Shown here: piece after piece, positions 36,184-44,297 of the stretch | Layout of the letters: every line of letters starts with the position of its first letter | How positions within the stretch are numbered: the first letter of the stretch is position 1 | Origin: Herbaspirillum sp. DW155 | Lineage (GTDB): Bacteria; Pseudomonadota; Gammaproteobacteria; Burkholderiales; Burkholderiaceae_D | Direction: 5' to 3' | NCBI RefSeq assembly: GCF_037076565.1 | Contig: NZ_AP029028.1 | Location: 3,596,001-3,660,000 of the forward strand | Length of the DNA stretch: 64,000 nt | Notes under the pieces: model-generated | The model's database searches: none | Seen by the model: the letters and a program-made list of their open reading frames with translations, nothing else | Told to the model about the DNA's origin: nothing | Translations under genes and position numbers: made by a program

Positions 36184-37104
36184 TCAGTTGAGACGGATCT
36201 TTTCCAGCAATTGCGTGATGTTGTAGCGCATCAGCGAGAGGTAGTCGGCCGCCGGACCACCGGCCTTGGAGAGCGCATCGGCATACAGCTTGCCACCGGC
36301 CGCGGTGCCGGATTCGCGGGCGATCTGCTGCAGCAGCTTGGGGTTGCTCATGTTCTCGAAGAACAGGGCCTTGATCTTTTCGCTGCGGATCTGGCGGATC
36401 AGGGCGGCGATGTCGCGGGCGCTGGGTTCGCTATCGGTGGAGACGCCCTGGGCAGCCAGGAAGCGCACCTTGTAGCGCGCGCCGAAATACTCGAACGCAT
36501 CATGGGAGGTGATGACCTTGCGCTTGGCATCGGGAATCTGCGCGAACTGGCGCGCAGCCCAGGCATCCAGATCCTGCAGCTTGGCGATGTAGGCCTCGCC
36601 GTTCTTGCGGTAGACCTCGGCACCGGCCGGGTCCAGCTTGGCCAGGGCCGTGACGATGTTGCGCGCGTAGACGATCACGTTCTGCGGATCTTGCCAGGCG
36701 TGCGGATCATCCTTGCCGTGGTGCTCATGGCCATGGCCCTCTTCTTCCTCCCCCACGCGCTCGCGCGCCTGGATGCCGGCCGAGGCCACCACGATGGGAC
36801 CATGATAGTTGGCCGACTGCGCCAGGCGCTCCATCCAGCCTTCGAAACCGAGGCCGTTGACCACGATCAGCCTGGCGCGCGAGACGGTCTTGATGTCATC
36901 CGGAGCCGGCTGGAAGACGTGGGCGTCTTCATCCGGGCCGACCAGGGTGGAGACGGTGATGCGGTCGCCGCCGACATTGGCCACCACGTCACCCAGGATG
37001 CTGAAGCTGGCCAGCACCGGAATGCGCTCGGCGGCAGCCGCCGGCAGGCTCGCTGCCAGGGCCAGAGCGGCCAGCAGCGCAGAGAGAGGACGAAACAGTT
37101 TCAT
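36184..37104 (-). CDS. znuA: zinc ABC transporter, substrate-binding protein
   Basis: A 306-aa periplasmic cluster A-I metal-binding protein with a signal peptide (PLSALLAALALAASLPAAAA). Metal ligands are suggested by DEDAHVFQPAP, DDPHAWQDP, SHDAFEYFGARY and the final-lobe Asp/Glu in STDSEPSARD. The acidic, His-rich loop EEEEGHGHEHHG before the second His is typical of zinc, rather than manganese, binders. The start at 37104 precedes the signal. It is the last gene of the unit that begins with the ATPase. Confidence 0.9.
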   Translation of the reverse strand: MKLFRPLSALLAALALAASLPAAAAERIPVLASFSILGDVVANVGGDRITVSTLVGPDEDAHVFQPAPDDIKTVSRARLIVVNGLGFEGWMERLAQSANYHGPIVVASAGIQARERVGEEEEGHGHEHHGKDDPHAWQDPQNVIVYARNIVTALAKLDPAGAEVYRKNGEAYIAKLQDLDAWAARQFAQIPDAKRKVITSHDAFEYFGARYKVRFLAAQGVSTDSEPSARDIAALIRQIRSEKIKALFFENMSNPKLLQQIARESGTAAGGKLYADALSKAGGPAADYLSLMRYNITQLLEKIRLN

Positions 37105-37153
37105 GAAAACTCCAGAAGGTACAGAAATCAGAAAAACGGAAGAAAGCCCGGCA

Positions 37154-38041
37154 TCAGGCCTGCAGATGCGGCCGCCGCAACAGGCGCGGCAGCCAGCCGC
37201 GCGGAGCCAGCAGCAGCGAGGCGGCATACAGCACGCCGGCACAGACGATGATGAGCGGGCCCGAGGGCACCGAGGTGTAATACGAAATGAGCAGGCCGGC
37301 ATACCCCGCCAGCGCCGCCTGCAGCACGCTGTTGCACAGCTGCGCCGGCAAGGTGTCGTGCCACAGCCGTGCCGAGACCGCCGGCAGCATCATCAGGCCC
37401 ACCGCCATGAGCGTGCCCAGTGTCTGGAAGGACGCCACCAGATTCATCACCACCAGCATCAGGAACACCTGCTGGTAGATCGCCCCGCCGCTGCGTCCGC
37501 CGCCCACGGCCATGTAGGACGGATCGAAACTCTCCAGCAGCAGCCCGCGATAGAGCGCGGCGATGCCCAGCACGCTCGCGCTGGTCACGCTGGCGATGAG
37601 CACCAGACCTTCGCTGTCCACGCCCAGCACGTTGCCGAACAGGATATGCAGCAGATCAAGCTGGGTACCGTGGCGCGAAATCAGGATCACGCCCAGTGCC
37701 AGCGCCACCACGTAGATGGCGGCCATGCTGGCATCTTCCTTGAGTTCGGTATGACGGCTGATCCAGCCGGCCACCGCCACCACCAGCACACCGGCGGCAA
37801 AGCCACCGATGGACAGCGCCGGCAGCGACAGGCCGAAGAAGATGAAGCCCACCGCCACCCCCGGCAGCACCGCGTGGCTGAGCGCCTCGCCGAACAGGCT
37901 CATGCGGCGCAGGGTCAGCAGCACCCCCAGGGGCGCACTGCCCAGCGACAGGGCCAGGGCGGCGACGAGAGCGCGGCGCATGAAGGAAAATTCCAGGAAC
38001 GGCGAAATTGCCAGCGCCTGCAAAGTCGAGAGAGCGCTCAT
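37154..38041 (-). CDS. znuB: zinc ABC transporter, permease
   Basis: A 295-aa ABC-3 family permease with about eight membrane segments. LRRMSLFGEALSHAVLPGVAVGF and GLMMLPAVSARL are family hallmarks. Its ATG overlaps the stop of the ATPase gene (ATGA), so translation is coupled. It moves zinc across the inner membrane. Confidence 0.93.
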   Translation of the reverse strand: MSALSTLQALAISPFLEFSFMRRALVAALALSLGSAPLGVLLTLRRMSLFGEALSHAVLPGVAVGFIFFGLSLPALSIGGFAAGVLVVAVAGWISRHTELKEDASMAAIYVVALALGVILISRHGTQLDLLHILFGNVLGVDSEGLVLIASVTSASVLGIAALYRGLLLESFDPSYMAVGGGRSGGAIYQQVFLMLVVMNLVASFQTLGTLMAVGLMMLPAVSARLWHDTLPAQLCNSVLQAALAGYAGLLISYYTSVPSGPLIIVCAGVLYAASLLLAPRGWLPRLLRRPHLQA

Positions 38042-38898
38042 GACTGGCCTCCGGGGATGGAGGACCGAGGCGTGGAAACATGCCCATGTGAATGATCGTG
38101 CGCATGGTTGTGCTCATGGTCGTGCGCATGCTGGTGAGTGCGGGACAACGCCAGCACGTCGGCCTCGCTGACCTCGCACACCCCGGCATGCTCATCCACG
38201 GCCTCGGCCATGGCGCGGGCGCGTTGCAGGTTTTCGTCGCACATCACCTCGGCGGTGTCGCCCCAGGCCACCACGTTGCGCGCCAGCAGCAAGGTCTGCG
38301 GGAAGGCGCGGCGCACCTGGTCATGGTCGTGCAGCACCGCGATCACGGTACGGCGCTCGGCATGCCAGGCCGAGATGATGCGCAAGAGGTCGCCGGTGGT
38401 GCGGGCATCGATGGCATTGAAGGGTTCATCGAGCAGGATCACCTCGGCATCCTGCAGCAGGATGCGGGCAAACAGCACGCGCTGGAACTGCCCCACCGAA
38501 AGGCTGGAGACCGGACGCGCGGCAAAGCCGTCCAGCCCGACCGCCGTGAGCGCCTGCACCGCGCGCTGGCGCATGCCCGCGTCGATGGCACCCCAGTTGC
38601 CCTTGGCCTGCCAGTACCCCAGCAGGACGCAATCGAGCACGTTGATCGGGAAGCTGCGGTCGATCTCGGCCTGCTGCGGCAGGTAGGCGATACGGCGCGC
38701 ATCCACATGGGTATGCACGCGCCCGTCATTGCAGCGCACCAGCCCCAGCATGGTCTTGAGCAGGGTGCTCTTGCCGGCGCCATTGGGGCCGACGATGGCC
38801 GTGAGCGAACCGCGCGCGAAGGCACCGTTGACGTGGTGCAAGGCCGGATGACGGCGATAGCTGACGGTCAGGTTGTCCAGGGAAATGGCTGCATCCAT
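38038..38898 (-). CDS. znuC: zinc ABC transporter, ATPase with His-rich tail
   Basis: A 286-aa ABC ATPase with Walker A GPNGAGKST near 37-45, the signature LSVGQFQR, and Walker B VILLDEPFNAID. The last 40 residues form an unusual histidine-rich tail (HQHAHDHEHNHAHDHSHGH), absent from short ZnuC proteins, which may store or sense zinc. Upstream are a tiny membrane ORF and a Zur-like operator. Confidence 0.93.
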   Translation of the reverse strand: MDAAISLDNLTVSYRRHPALHHVNGAFARGSLTAIVGPNGAGKSTLLKTMLGLVRCNDGRVHTHVDARRIAYLPQQAEIDRSFPINVLDCVLLGYWQAKGNWGAIDAGMRQRAVQALTAVGLDGFAARPVSSLSVGQFQRVLFARILLQDAEVILLDEPFNAIDARTTGDLLRIISAWHAERRTVIAVLHDHDQVRRAFPQTLLLARNVVAWGDTAEVMCDENLQRARAMAEAVDEHAGVCEVSEADVLALSRTHQHAHDHEHNHAHDHSHGHVSTPRSSIPGGQS

Positions 38899-38899
38899 G

Positions 38900-39031
38900 T
38901 CAGCCCTCCCCCAGCGCCCAGTACACGCCCAGCCACAGCAGCAGGATCACGGGCGCAACGGCCAGCACGCGCTGCCACCAGGGGCTGGCGAGCACGCCTT
39001 GCTTGAGTATGAATCGAGAGAAAAACGACAC
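38900..39031 (-). CDS. small single-pass membrane protein upstream of znuC
   Basis: A 43-codon reading frame from GTG, ending two bases before the znuC ATG. After a basic N-terminus (SFFSRFILKQG) come SPWWQRVLAVAP and VILLLWLGVYWAL, a single membrane segment with a plausible orientation. It lies between the Zur-like site and znuC, so it would be translated with the transporter. No family was recognised, and the ribosome site is weak. Confidence 0.5.
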   Translation of the reverse strand: MSFFSRFILKQGVLASPWWQRVLAVAPVILLLWLGVYWALGEG

Positions 39032-39142
39032 GGCAGGCAATCCGGGAAGAAGCAACACGGTGGCCGGACAAGCTGACCCGCAGCACTGGGCCTGGCGGAC
39101 TTGTCCCTGGGCGCAACCGAGTTGCAGAAACAGGAAAAGCAG

Positions 39143-39154
39143 GCATTATAATGC
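39143..39154. promoter_or_regulatory. palindrome with TATAAT core in the znu/zrg divergent region
   Basis: GCATTATAATGC is a perfect 12-base palindrome. It may be a -10 region for either strand or a Zur half-site cluster. It lies six bases from the Zur-like operator at 39160-39176. Confidence 0.45.
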
Positions 39155-39159
39155 AACCC

Positions 39160-39176
39160 TGTTGCAGAATGTAACA
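39160..39176. promoter_or_regulatory. Zur-like operator between znu and zrg-type operons
   Basis: TGTTGCAGAATGTAACA is an inverted repeat (TGTTRCA-N3-TGYAACA) resembling the Zur consensus of TGTTATA-type arms. It lies between two divergent zinc-related operons, so one site could control both. No zur gene is in the window; the assignment is by likeness and context. Confidence 0.55.
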
Positions 39177-39320
39177 AGGCTGCAAATTCGGCCGGTGTCC
39201 GGGGCACAATGCCGCACTGAGGGCAGATCTTCTGACCTGTTTTGCAGTCTGCCTCTTTGCGTTGTCGACTTGCCGCCTCCCCCTTGAATTTACTTCACAA
39301 CAAGCACAAGAAAGCCGCCC

Positions 39321-39914
39321 ATGTTCCGATCCCGTCCGTCCTTGTCCCTGATTCCGCTCATCCTGCTGTCCCTGGCCAGTCTGCCCGCGCTGGCGGCCGA
39401 TGAGGGCCATGACCATCATGGCAACCATCCGCCCCACGTCCACGGCGTGGGCAAGCTGGACGTGGCGCTGGAAGGCAATACCCTGACCCTGCACCTGGAT
39501 AGCCCGCTGATCAACCTGGTCGGCTTCGAACATGCCGCCAACAGCAGCAAGGACAAGGACACCGTGCGCGCCGCCGTCAAGAACCTGCGAGAGGTCAGCC
39601 GCATGTTCGCCACCGATGCGGCCGCCCAGTGCAAGCCGGCCGAAGTGCAACTGGAATCGGCCGTCCTCACGCCTGCCCTGCTGGGTGAAAAGAGCGCCGT
39701 CAGCAGCGAGCCGGCGCCCACCGATGGCCATGCCGACCTCGACGGCGACTTCACGCTGGTCTGCGCCAGTCCGGGCGCGCTCACGGCGGTGGATGTGAGC
39801 GGCCTGTTTGCCGCCTTCCCCGGTTTCCACAGCATCGATGTGCAACTGGCGACACCCAAGAAGCAAGGGGCGGTGCAGCTGCTGCCCGGCAGTGCCATCA
39901 TCCCCCTGAACTGA
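39321..39914 (+). CDS. DUF2796 periplasmic zinc-linked protein (ZrgA-like)
   Basis: A 197-aa DUF2796 protein with a signal peptide (LIPLILLSLASLPALA, then ADEGHDHHG). The mature N-terminus is His-rich (EGHDHHGNHPPHVHGVGKLDV), and LIDSPL-type residues LHLDSPLINLVGFEHA match the family. In Vibrio cholerae the homolog ZrgA belongs to the zinc-regulated ZrgABCDE system. It heads a four-gene operon here: DUF2796, ATPase, FtsX permease, DUF3299. Confidence 0.85.
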   Translation: MFRSRPSLSLIPLILLSLASLPALAADEGHDHHGNHPPHVHGVGKLDVALEGNTLTLHLDSPLINLVGFEHAANSSKDKDTVRAAVKNLREVSRMFATDAAAQCKPAEVQLESAVLTPALLGEKSAVSSEPAPTDGHADLDGDFTLVCASPGALTAVDVSGLFAAFPGFHSIDVQLATPKKQGAVQLLPGSAIIPLN

Positions 39915-40037
39915 TTTCCCCCAAGCCGCCAGGGCTGTGCGCCCCGGCGGGCCAGTCAGGGCAATGACAGCCGGCGGCGCTATGATCGGCAGCGATCGTC
40001 CCCGCGCTGTCGCTTCTGCGTTTTCCTTCATGTTGTC

Positions 40038-40772
40038 ATGACTCTTCCTGAACACTCTTCCCCGGCCGCGGCCATCGCCATGCGCGATCTGCGCTTCACC
40101 TGGCCCGGCCAGGCGCACCCGGCGCTGGCCTTGCCGCATTTCCAGGTCGCTCCTGGTGAACATGTCTTCGTCAGCGGCCCCAGCGGCAGCGGCAAGAGCA
40201 CCCTGCTGGCGGCCATCGGCGGCATCATCGTGCCGCAGGCCGGCCAGGTGGAGGTCCTGGGCCAGCCGTTGCAGAGGCTCTCGGCGGCGCGCCGCGACCG
40301 CTTCCGGGTGGATCACATCGGGTTCATCTTCCAGCAGTTCAATCTGCTGCCGTATCTCTCCATCCTCGACAACGTGCTGCTGCCCTGCCAGTTCTCGGCG
40401 CGTCGCAGGGAGCGCGCCGGCCAGCAGGGTGCGGATCTCAAGAGCGTGGCGCAATCGCTGCTGGCCGCGCTGGACCTGGCACCGGGCCTCTGGTCGCGCC
40501 CGGTGACGCAGCTGTCCATCGGTCAGCAGCAGCGCGTGGCAGCGGCGCGCTCCTTGATCGGCCGGCCGGAAATCATCGTCGCCGATGAACCGACCTCGGC
40601 GCTGGACAGCGACCGCCAGCAGGCCTTCCTCGACCTGCTGCAGCGCGAATGCGCGCAGAGCGGCGCGGCGCTGGTCTTCGTCAGCCACGACCTGCGCCTG
40701 GCCGAGCGCTTCGACCGCCGCATCGCGCTGGAACAGCTCAACCAAGCCGCCCGTCCCGAGGAGCTCGCATGA
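40038..40772 (+). CDS. ABC ATPase, MacB/LolD type
   Basis: A 244-aa ATPase with Walker A GPSGSGKST, the signature LSIGQQQRVAAAR and Walker [15 protein letters not shown]. It pairs with the FtsX-type permease whose ATG overlaps its stop (ATGA). This group powers periplasmic mechanotransmission or lipoprotein/peptide export rather than classical import. In context it is the zrg-type ATPase. Confidence 0.9.
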   Translation: MTLPEHSSPAAAIAMRDLRFTWPGQAHPALALPHFQVAPGEHVFVSGPSGSGKSTLLAAIGGIIVPQAGQVEVLGQPLQRLSAARRDRFRVDHIGFIFQQFNLLPYLSILDNVLLPCQFSARRRERAGQQGADLKSVAQSLLAALDLAPGLWSRPVTQLSIGQQQRVAAARSLIGRPEIIVADEPTSALDSDRQQAFLDLLQRECAQSGAALVFVSHDLRLAERFDRRIALEQLNQAARPEELA

Positions 40773-42037
40773 AGCTGCTGCTACGACTGGCCGCGCGCAG
40801 CGCCTGGAACCGGCGCTTCACGCTGGGCCTGATGCTGCTGGCCATTGCCCTGTCCACCACCATGCTGCTGGGTATCGAACGGGTGCGGCATGAGGTACGG
40901 GCCGGTTTCTCGCAATCGGTCTCGGGCACCGATCTGGTGGTCGGCGCCCGCACCAGCCCGATCCAGCTGATGCTGTATGCCATCTTCCGCATCGGCGGCG
41001 CCACCAACAACATGGGCTGGGACAGCGCCCAGACCCTGGCGCGCGATCCGGCGGTAGCCTGGACCATCCCGATCTCGCTGGGCGATTCGCTGCGCGGTTT
41101 CCCGGTGCTGGCCACCAATGGCAACTATTTCACCCATTTCCGCTACGGCAGCGGCCAGTCGCTCAAGCTGGCCCAGGGCAAGCCCTTTGCCGACGTCTTC
41201 GAGGCCGTCCTGGGCGCGGACGTGGCCGAGAAGCTTCACTACCACCTGGGTGACACCATCGTGCTGGCGCACGGCATGGGCGGCATGGGCCTGACCCAGC
41301 ATGCCGACAAACCCTTCAAGGTGGTCGGCATCCTGGCGCGCACCGGCACCCCCGTGGACCGCACGGTGCACATCGGCCTGGACGGCATGCAGGCCATCCA
41401 CCTCGACTGGGAAGGCGGGGCACCGATGCCGGGCCTGCATATCCCGGCCAAATTCGTGAAGAAATTCGACCTCACCCCGACCAGCATCACTGCCGTGCTG
41501 GTGGGCCTGAAGAGCCGCGCGCGCGTCTTTGCCGTGCAGCGCGCCATTGCCGATGGCGATGGCTACAAGGAACCGCTGATGGCCGTACTGCCCGGCGTGG
41601 CGCTGGATCAGCTGTGGGATGTGGTCGGCATCGGCGAAAACGCCCTGCTGGTGGTCTCGGGCATGGTGGTGGTGGTCGGCCTGGCCGGTCTGGTGGCGGC
41701 AATCCTGGCCAGCCTGGGCGAGCGGCGGCGCGAGCTGGCGATCCTGCGCTCGGTGGGCGCGCGTCCGCTGGATGTGCTGTGGCTGCTGTGCGTGGAAGGC
41801 CTGGGCGTGATGCTCTCGGGCGTGCTGGCGGGCCTGTTGCTGCTGAGCGCGCTGATCTGGGCGCTGGGACCGCTGCTGGCGCAGCAATTCGGCATCGCGC
41901 TGCAACCGGCGTGGCCGGGTGCCGGCGAATTACAATTGCTGCTCTGGACCGTCCTGGCCGGGCTGGTGGCCAGCCTCTTGCCGGCCTGGCGGGCGTATCG
42001 CCTGAGCCTGTCGGACGGTCTGACGCCAAAAATCTGA
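40769..42037 (+). CDS. FtsX/MacB-type ABC permease
   Basis: A 422-aa protein with one N-terminal membrane segment (FTLGLMLLAIALSTTMLLG), a periplasmic domain of about 230 residues, and three C-terminal segments typical of FtsX permeases (ALLVVSGMVVVVGLAGLVAAILASLGERRRELAILRSVGA). The periplasmic part is not recognised. Four-base overlap with the ATPase gene; DUF3299 follows after 15 bases. Confidence 0.9.
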   Translation: MKLLLRLAARSAWNRRFTLGLMLLAIALSTTMLLGIERVRHEVRAGFSQSVSGTDLVVGARTSPIQLMLYAIFRIGGATNNMGWDSAQTLARDPAVAWTIPISLGDSLRGFPVLATNGNYFTHFRYGSGQSLKLAQGKPFADVFEAVLGADVAEKLHYHLGDTIVLAHGMGGMGLTQHADKPFKVVGILARTGTPVDRTVHIGLDGMQAIHLDWEGGAPMPGLHIPAKFVKKFDLTPTSITAVLVGLKSRARVFAVQRAIADGDGYKEPLMAVLPGVALDQLWDVVGIGENALLVVSGMVVVVGLAGLVAAILASLGERRRELAILRSVGARPLDVLWLLCVEGLGVMLSGVLAGLLLLSALIWALGPLLAQQFGIALQPAWPGAGELQLLLWTVLAGLVASLLPAWRAYRLSLSDGLTPKI

Positions 42038-42052
42038 TCTGGATGCACTGAT

Positions 42053-42823
42053 ATGAAGACTCTTTACTGGATGGGTGGCATCGTCGCCGCCGGCCTGCTG
42101 GTAGGCACCGGCGTGCGCCTGCTGGCGCATGGCGATGCCCAGGCAGCACCGGCAGCGGCCCCTGCTGCGGCCGCCGCCCCCGCGCCTGGCGGCCCGCTGG
42201 TGGGCGCCGTACCGGCCGTGACCGCGCGCGCCGCGGCCGGCAGCACCGTGTCGGGCGTGGCCGAGGCCTCCAGCGGCCAATACCAGGTGGGCGAGCACCT
42301 GCAGCAAAGCGCCGCCGTCACCGAGCAGCCGTACCAGGCCTCCGGCAAGATGGTCAACGGCTTCCAGGAGATCGCCTGGGAGTCGCTCATCCCCAAGGAC
42401 TGGGACCCGATGGCGCCCTTCAAGGGTATCAAGCTGGACCAGCTCAGTGACGACGACCCGCGTGCCGCCGCCGCGCTGTGGAAGGCCAAGAAATACTGGA
42501 AGGATGCCCCCGTCGACCCCGCCATGGAAGGCAAGCCGGTGCGCCTGCCCGGCTTCGTGGTGGCGCTCGACCGCGAAGGCGAGGCGCTCAAGGAATTCCT
42601 GCTGGTGCCCTACTTCGGCGCCTGCATCCACATACCGCCGCCACCCGCCAACCAGATCATCCACGTCAAGAGCCCCAAGGCGATCAAGAACGTGCGCACC
42701 ATGGACGCCGTGTGGATCAGCGGCGTGATCAAGGTGGAGCGCTCCGATTCTTCCATGGGGGCCTCCAGCTACAGCATGAAGGCCGTCAGCGTCGAACCCT
42801 ATACCGCGCCCGACAAAAGCTGA
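42053..42823 (+). CDS. DUF3299 exported protein
   Basis: A 256-aa protein with an N-terminal membrane or signal segment (YWMGGIVAAGLLVGTGVRLLA), an alanine/proline-rich linker (about 30-70), and a DUF3299 domain (about 95-250) with FKGIKLDQLSDDDP, VRLPGFVVALD and VPYFGACIHIPPPPANQI; Cys and His in this last motif could bind metal. In Vibrio a DUF3299 protein is part of ZrgABCDE. It ends the operon. Confidence 0.85.
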   Translation: MKTLYWMGGIVAAGLLVGTGVRLLAHGDAQAAPAAAPAAAAAPAPGGPLVGAVPAVTARAAAGSTVSGVAEASSGQYQVGEHLQQSAAVTEQPYQASGKMVNGFQEIAWESLIPKDWDPMAPFKGIKLDQLSDDDPRAAAALWKAKKYWKDAPVDPAMEGKPVRLPGFVVALDREGEALKEFLLVPYFGACIHIPPPPANQIIHVKSPKAIKNVRTMDAVWISGVIKVERSDSSMGASSYSMKAVSVEPYTAPDKS

Positions 42824-42875
42824 GGCTTATCCCCAACTCCCCTCCTCCCCCGACAAGGCCTGCCCTGCGCAGGCC

Positions 42876-42957
42876 TTATCCACATTTTGCGGGGGCAAGC
42901 TTGTGGACAAGGCTTTGACAAGCCACTCAAGCTCTTGATTCTTCAAGGATTTTTTCC
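42876..42957 (+). repeat. DnaA-box-type repeat, unit A
   Basis: Starts with a perfect DnaA box TTATCCACA (42876-42884), then TGTGGACAA (42902-42910, inverted box TTGTCCACA), then a tail of the form CTCAAGCTCTTGATTCTTCA and AGGATTTTTTC. Confidence 0.8.
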
Positions 42958-43037
42958 AACGCTCCAAGGAGGTGCAGGCGGCCGGACCGGCAGCTTCAGC
43001 GCAGCCTGGCGCGCGCTTATCCCCGCAACTTGTCCGG

Positions 43038-43116
43038 ATATCCACATTTTTTGGGAGCAAGCCTGTGGAGAAGCGCTGGGCAAGTCGGCCAAGAGCTTGA
43101 TTCCAAAGGACTTTCC
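43038..43116 (+). repeat. DnaA-box-type repeat, unit B
   Basis: ATATCCACA (43038-43046) and TGTGGAGAA (43064-43072), then the shared tail CTTGATTCCAAAGGACTTTC. Confidence 0.8.
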
Positions 43117-43187
43117 CGCAGCGAGAGGCCAGGAGGCAAAAAACGGGCAAGCTTCGCTCGCGGGAAGGCGCGTCATGGTGCGGGACG

Positions 43188-43267
43188 ATATCCACATTTT
43201 CTGGTGGCAAGCTTGTGGAGAAGCACTTGACAAGCCATTCAAGCCGTTGATTTCAAACAACTTTTCA
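43188..43267 (+). repeat. DnaA-box-type repeat, unit C
   Basis: ATATCCACA (43188-43196) and TGTGGAGAA (43214-43222), then the tail GTTGATTTCAAACAACTTTT, the most diverged at its end. Confidence 0.8.
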
Positions 43268-43370
43268 ATAACGCAACAGGCGCATGCAAAGTCCTGCAAA
43301 ACGACTCCACGCGGCCGTTTTTGCATTGCCGCAACCCGCCAAAAACGCCTCCCAATACGCTTTTGCGAGG

Positions 43371-43450
43371 ATATCCACACTTTTTGGTGGCAAGCCTGTG
43401 GACAAGGGCTTAGCAATAGACTCAAGCATTTGATTACAAAGGATATTTTC
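43371..43450 (+). repeat. DnaA-box-type repeat, unit D
   Basis: ATATCCACA (43371-43379) and TGTGGACAA (43397-43405), then the tail TTTGATTACAAAGGATATTT. Confidence 0.8.
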
Positions 43451-43531
43451 GCTCCGATGCAAACCAGGGCAGGATTGAGGCAGTTCCGCGCGTCCGGCGC
43501 AAAGCCGCGCCCAGACTGGCCGGGCGGGATA

Positions 43532-43610
43532 ATATCCACATTTTTTGGTGGCAAGCCTGTGGACAAGCGCTGGACAAGCAACTCAAATCATTGATTTCAA
43601 AGGATTTTTC
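43532..43610 (+). repeat. DnaA-box-type repeat, unit E
   Basis: ATATCCACA (43532-43540) and TGTGGACAA (43558-43566), then the tail ATTGATTTCAAAGGATTTTT. Closest to the consensus of the six. Confidence 0.8.
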
Positions 43611-43662
43611 ACCTCCTATCAGCGCGCAGGCAGCCTCAAGGCCGGGGGCGGAGCAAGGACGG

Positions 43663-43740
43663 ATATCCACATCTTTTGGTGGCAAGCCTGTGGAAAAGCC
43701 TTGGGTAAGCAATCCAAGTCCTTGATTGCAAAGGGGATTC
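43663..43740 (+). repeat. DnaA-box-type repeat, unit F
   Basis: ATATCCACA (43663-43671) and TGTGGAAAA (43689-43697); the inverted box reads TTTTCCACA, a strict match to TTWTNCACA. Tail CTTGATTGCAAAGGGGATTC. Confidence 0.8.
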
Positions 43741-43985
43741 ACCGCCAGAGCAGCGGATGGGCAGGAACCGGGAAGGGAGGAGAAAAAGCGATGGGCAGGC
43801 CCCGTTGGCGGAGCCTGCCCTGAAGGGAAGACGCACCCCGCGCCGCGCACCGGCAAGCTTGCGCCTGTCGGGAAGGGAGGACCGCGGCTTCCACTACGTG
43901 TGCGACCTGCCGGGTTACGACGCCACTGTCCGGCCTGGGCGTGAAGCATGAAGCATTGAGCACGAAGAAACTGGCTGAGCCGGAG

Positions 43986-44017
43986 AAAAAAGCCTGCGAC
44001 GCGCTCGCATCGCAGGC
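43986..44017 (-). terminator. intrinsic terminator, minus strand
   Basis: An 8-bp stem GCCTGCGA/TCGCAGGC followed by six T on the minus strand. It is 280 bases after the DUF2026-like stop and marks the end of that unit. Confidence 0.8.
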
Positions 44018-44297
44018 AAAACATCTGCACGGACTCAGAGGAGACAGGCGCAAGTCTAGCGGTCACGTATGACCACGCCATGACAGTGCGCCGGGATATG
44101 AAGGAAAAAGCAGAGGAGCAGAAAACGTTGAGGCAATGTCATCAAGGGGTCATAACGCTGCCTTAAAGTAGCAAGCCTAGTGCGGTACATGCAACCGATA
44201 TGCATGATCGCATGGTGTGTTGGACATCTGTCCAGCACACCCTCCTCTCGGAGGCGTCCGCCTCCATGACCTTTCCCTGAAGAACTTGCTGAACGTC

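Larger units (their letters stand above)
42824..44297. other. 1.47-kb gene-free block holding a six-unit repeat array
   Basis: Between the DUF3299 gene and the DUF2026-like gene no reading frame looks like a real protein; the long ORFs in several frames come from the repeats. It contains six copies (A-F) of a gapless ~80-base unit, spaced 131-183 bases start to start, with unrelated GC-rich spacers. Each unit begins with TATCCACA and carries TGTGGA-AA 26 bases later. The last 300 bases contain only a minus-strand terminator. Confidence 0.75.

Noticed and set aside
39003..39287. 94-aa plus-strand ORF in the znu/zrg divergent region
   Set aside because: Covers the promoter and operator region and lacks a ribosome site or family likeness.
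42876..43740. The repeat array as a CRISPR
   Set aside because: Units are about 80 bases with unequal spacing (131-183) and no cas genes; not a CRISPR pattern.
42827..44081. Long minus- and plus-strand ORFs across the repeat array with recurring peptides such as LSTGLPPKNVDI
   Set aside because: The recurring peptides follow from the DNA repeats, appear in several frames and strands, and lack ribosome sites. The DNA unit, not a protein, is what is conserved.
44056..44142. 28-codon hydrophobic ORF (MTLPQRFLLLCFFLHIPAHC...)
   Set aside because: Very short, no ribosome site, not next to an operon it could serve.
42824..44297. The array as the chromosomal oriC
   Set aside because: No dnaA, dnaN, rpmH or gidA nearby and no AT-rich unwinding stretch. 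Kept only as one option to test.
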